Shown: positions 63,738 through 64,000 of the stretch, one piece after another
Layout: each line of letters begins with the position of its first letter
Numbering within the stretch: the stretch's first letter is position 1
NCBI RefSeq assembly: GCF_001294455.1
Contig: NZ_LIKT01000004.1
Span: 1 to 64,000, forward strand
Source: Phaeobacter sp. 11ANDIMAR09
GTDB taxonomy: Bacteria > Pseudomonadota > Alphaproteobacteria > Rhodobacterales > Rhodobacteraceae
Direction of reading: 5' to 3'
DNA: 64,000 nucleotides
Program-made: the position numbers and the translations under genes
Notes under the pieces: generated by a model
Databases searched by the model: none
Seen by the model: only the letters and a program-made list of their open reading frames with translations
Told to the model about the DNA's origin: nothing

Positions 63738-64000
63738 ATGACAGATCAGACGCCAGACCACAGCTCAGACCATGCGCCAGATCAGGTTGCTCACGCGGCA
63801 CCTGACCAGCCTACGGCTGCGCCCGCCGACCCAGAAGCGCCAGGCCGCGGATACGGGGTGATCCAGGGCTATATGAAAACGCTGGATGCCTCGCCGGGAG
63901 TCTATCGGATGCTCGATAGCGAAAGCCGGGTGCTCTATGTCGGCAAGGCGCGCAATCTGCGGGCGCGCGTGTCGAACTACACCCGGCCCGGCAATTCGCC
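63738..64000 (+). CDS. uvrC: Excinuclease ABC subunit C (partial, runs off the window)
   Basis: The first 87 codons. After an alanine/proline/aspartate-rich extension of about 45 residues, the GIY-YIG nuclease domain begins: [20 protein letters not shown] then [13 protein letters not shown]. UvrC cuts DNA on both sides of a UvrAB-marked lesion. The rest lies beyond 64000. Confidence 0.95.
   Translation, partial: MTDQTPDHSSDHAPDQVAHAAPDQPTAAPADPEAPGRGYGVIQGYMKTLDASPGVYRMLDSESRVLYVGKARNLRARVSNYTRPGNS

Overview
The window looks like core chromosome of an alphaproteobacterium of the Rhodobacterales, most likely the marine Roseobacter group. This rests on a GC-rich, densely packed sequence; a cbb3 oxidase cluster (ccoNOQP, ccoGHIS) controlled by FnrL-type boxes; FnrL divergent from hemN; a membrane-anchored cytochrome c of the cy type; the Yej peptide importer; and pobR-pobA. 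I saw no phage, transposase, integrase, CRISPR array or tRNA. The species cannot be fixed from the sequence alone.

Layout. 1-8.4 kb: ybaB and dnaX, a phosphatase-like protein, a cobalamin riboswitch ahead of a cysteine-rich protein, nudC, a cpdB-like nucleotidase and the SRP RNA. 8.4-18 kb: hemolysin III homologue, pheA, cytochrome cy, yejABEF. 18-34 kb is a respiratory block: hemN/fnrL, a P460-type cytochrome with its own LysR regulator, a universal stress protein, ccoNOQP and ccoGHIS. FNR boxes precede hemN/fnrL, ccoN/usp and ccoG; a further FNR box with no gene behind it starts a gene-free structured stretch that may encode a small RNA. 34-46 kb: a SPOR-domain DD-carboxypeptidase, clpS, an RsmC-like methyltransferase, hemF, an unusual operon of three small lipoproteins plus a 54-residue protein, a lipoprotein GH25 muramidase, and divergent hemC/hemE.

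46-53 kb: one leftward operon encodes acyl-CoA dehydrogenase, alpha-methylacyl-CoA racemase, a short-chain dehydrogenase, two MaoC-type hydratase subunits and an SCPx-type thiolase, facing a TetR regulator. Together these supply every step for beta-oxidation of alpha-methyl-branched acyl-CoAs. 53-64 kb: pobR/pobA, a crotonase, an HxlR regulator with a striking nested palindrome, a hydrolase, an orphan CoxG, a YadGH-like ABC exporter, an S49 peptidase, a 57-residue zinc-ribbon membrane protein, a sodium/calcium exchanger, a FolM-like reductase and the start of uvrC.

How it fits together. Oxygen-dependent control is the main theme: FnrL would switch on oxygen-independent heme synthesis (hemN) and the high-affinity cbb3 oxidase with its copper and assembly factors when oxygen falls, while hemC, hemE and hemF supply heme in general. 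The best candidates for something undescribed are the lipoprotein operon (40963-42729), the possible FNR-driven RNA (27884-28085), the B12-controlled cysteine-rich protein (3372-4130) and the branched-chain beta-oxidation operon (46775-52134). Composite hairpin repeats lie inside or beside several operons.
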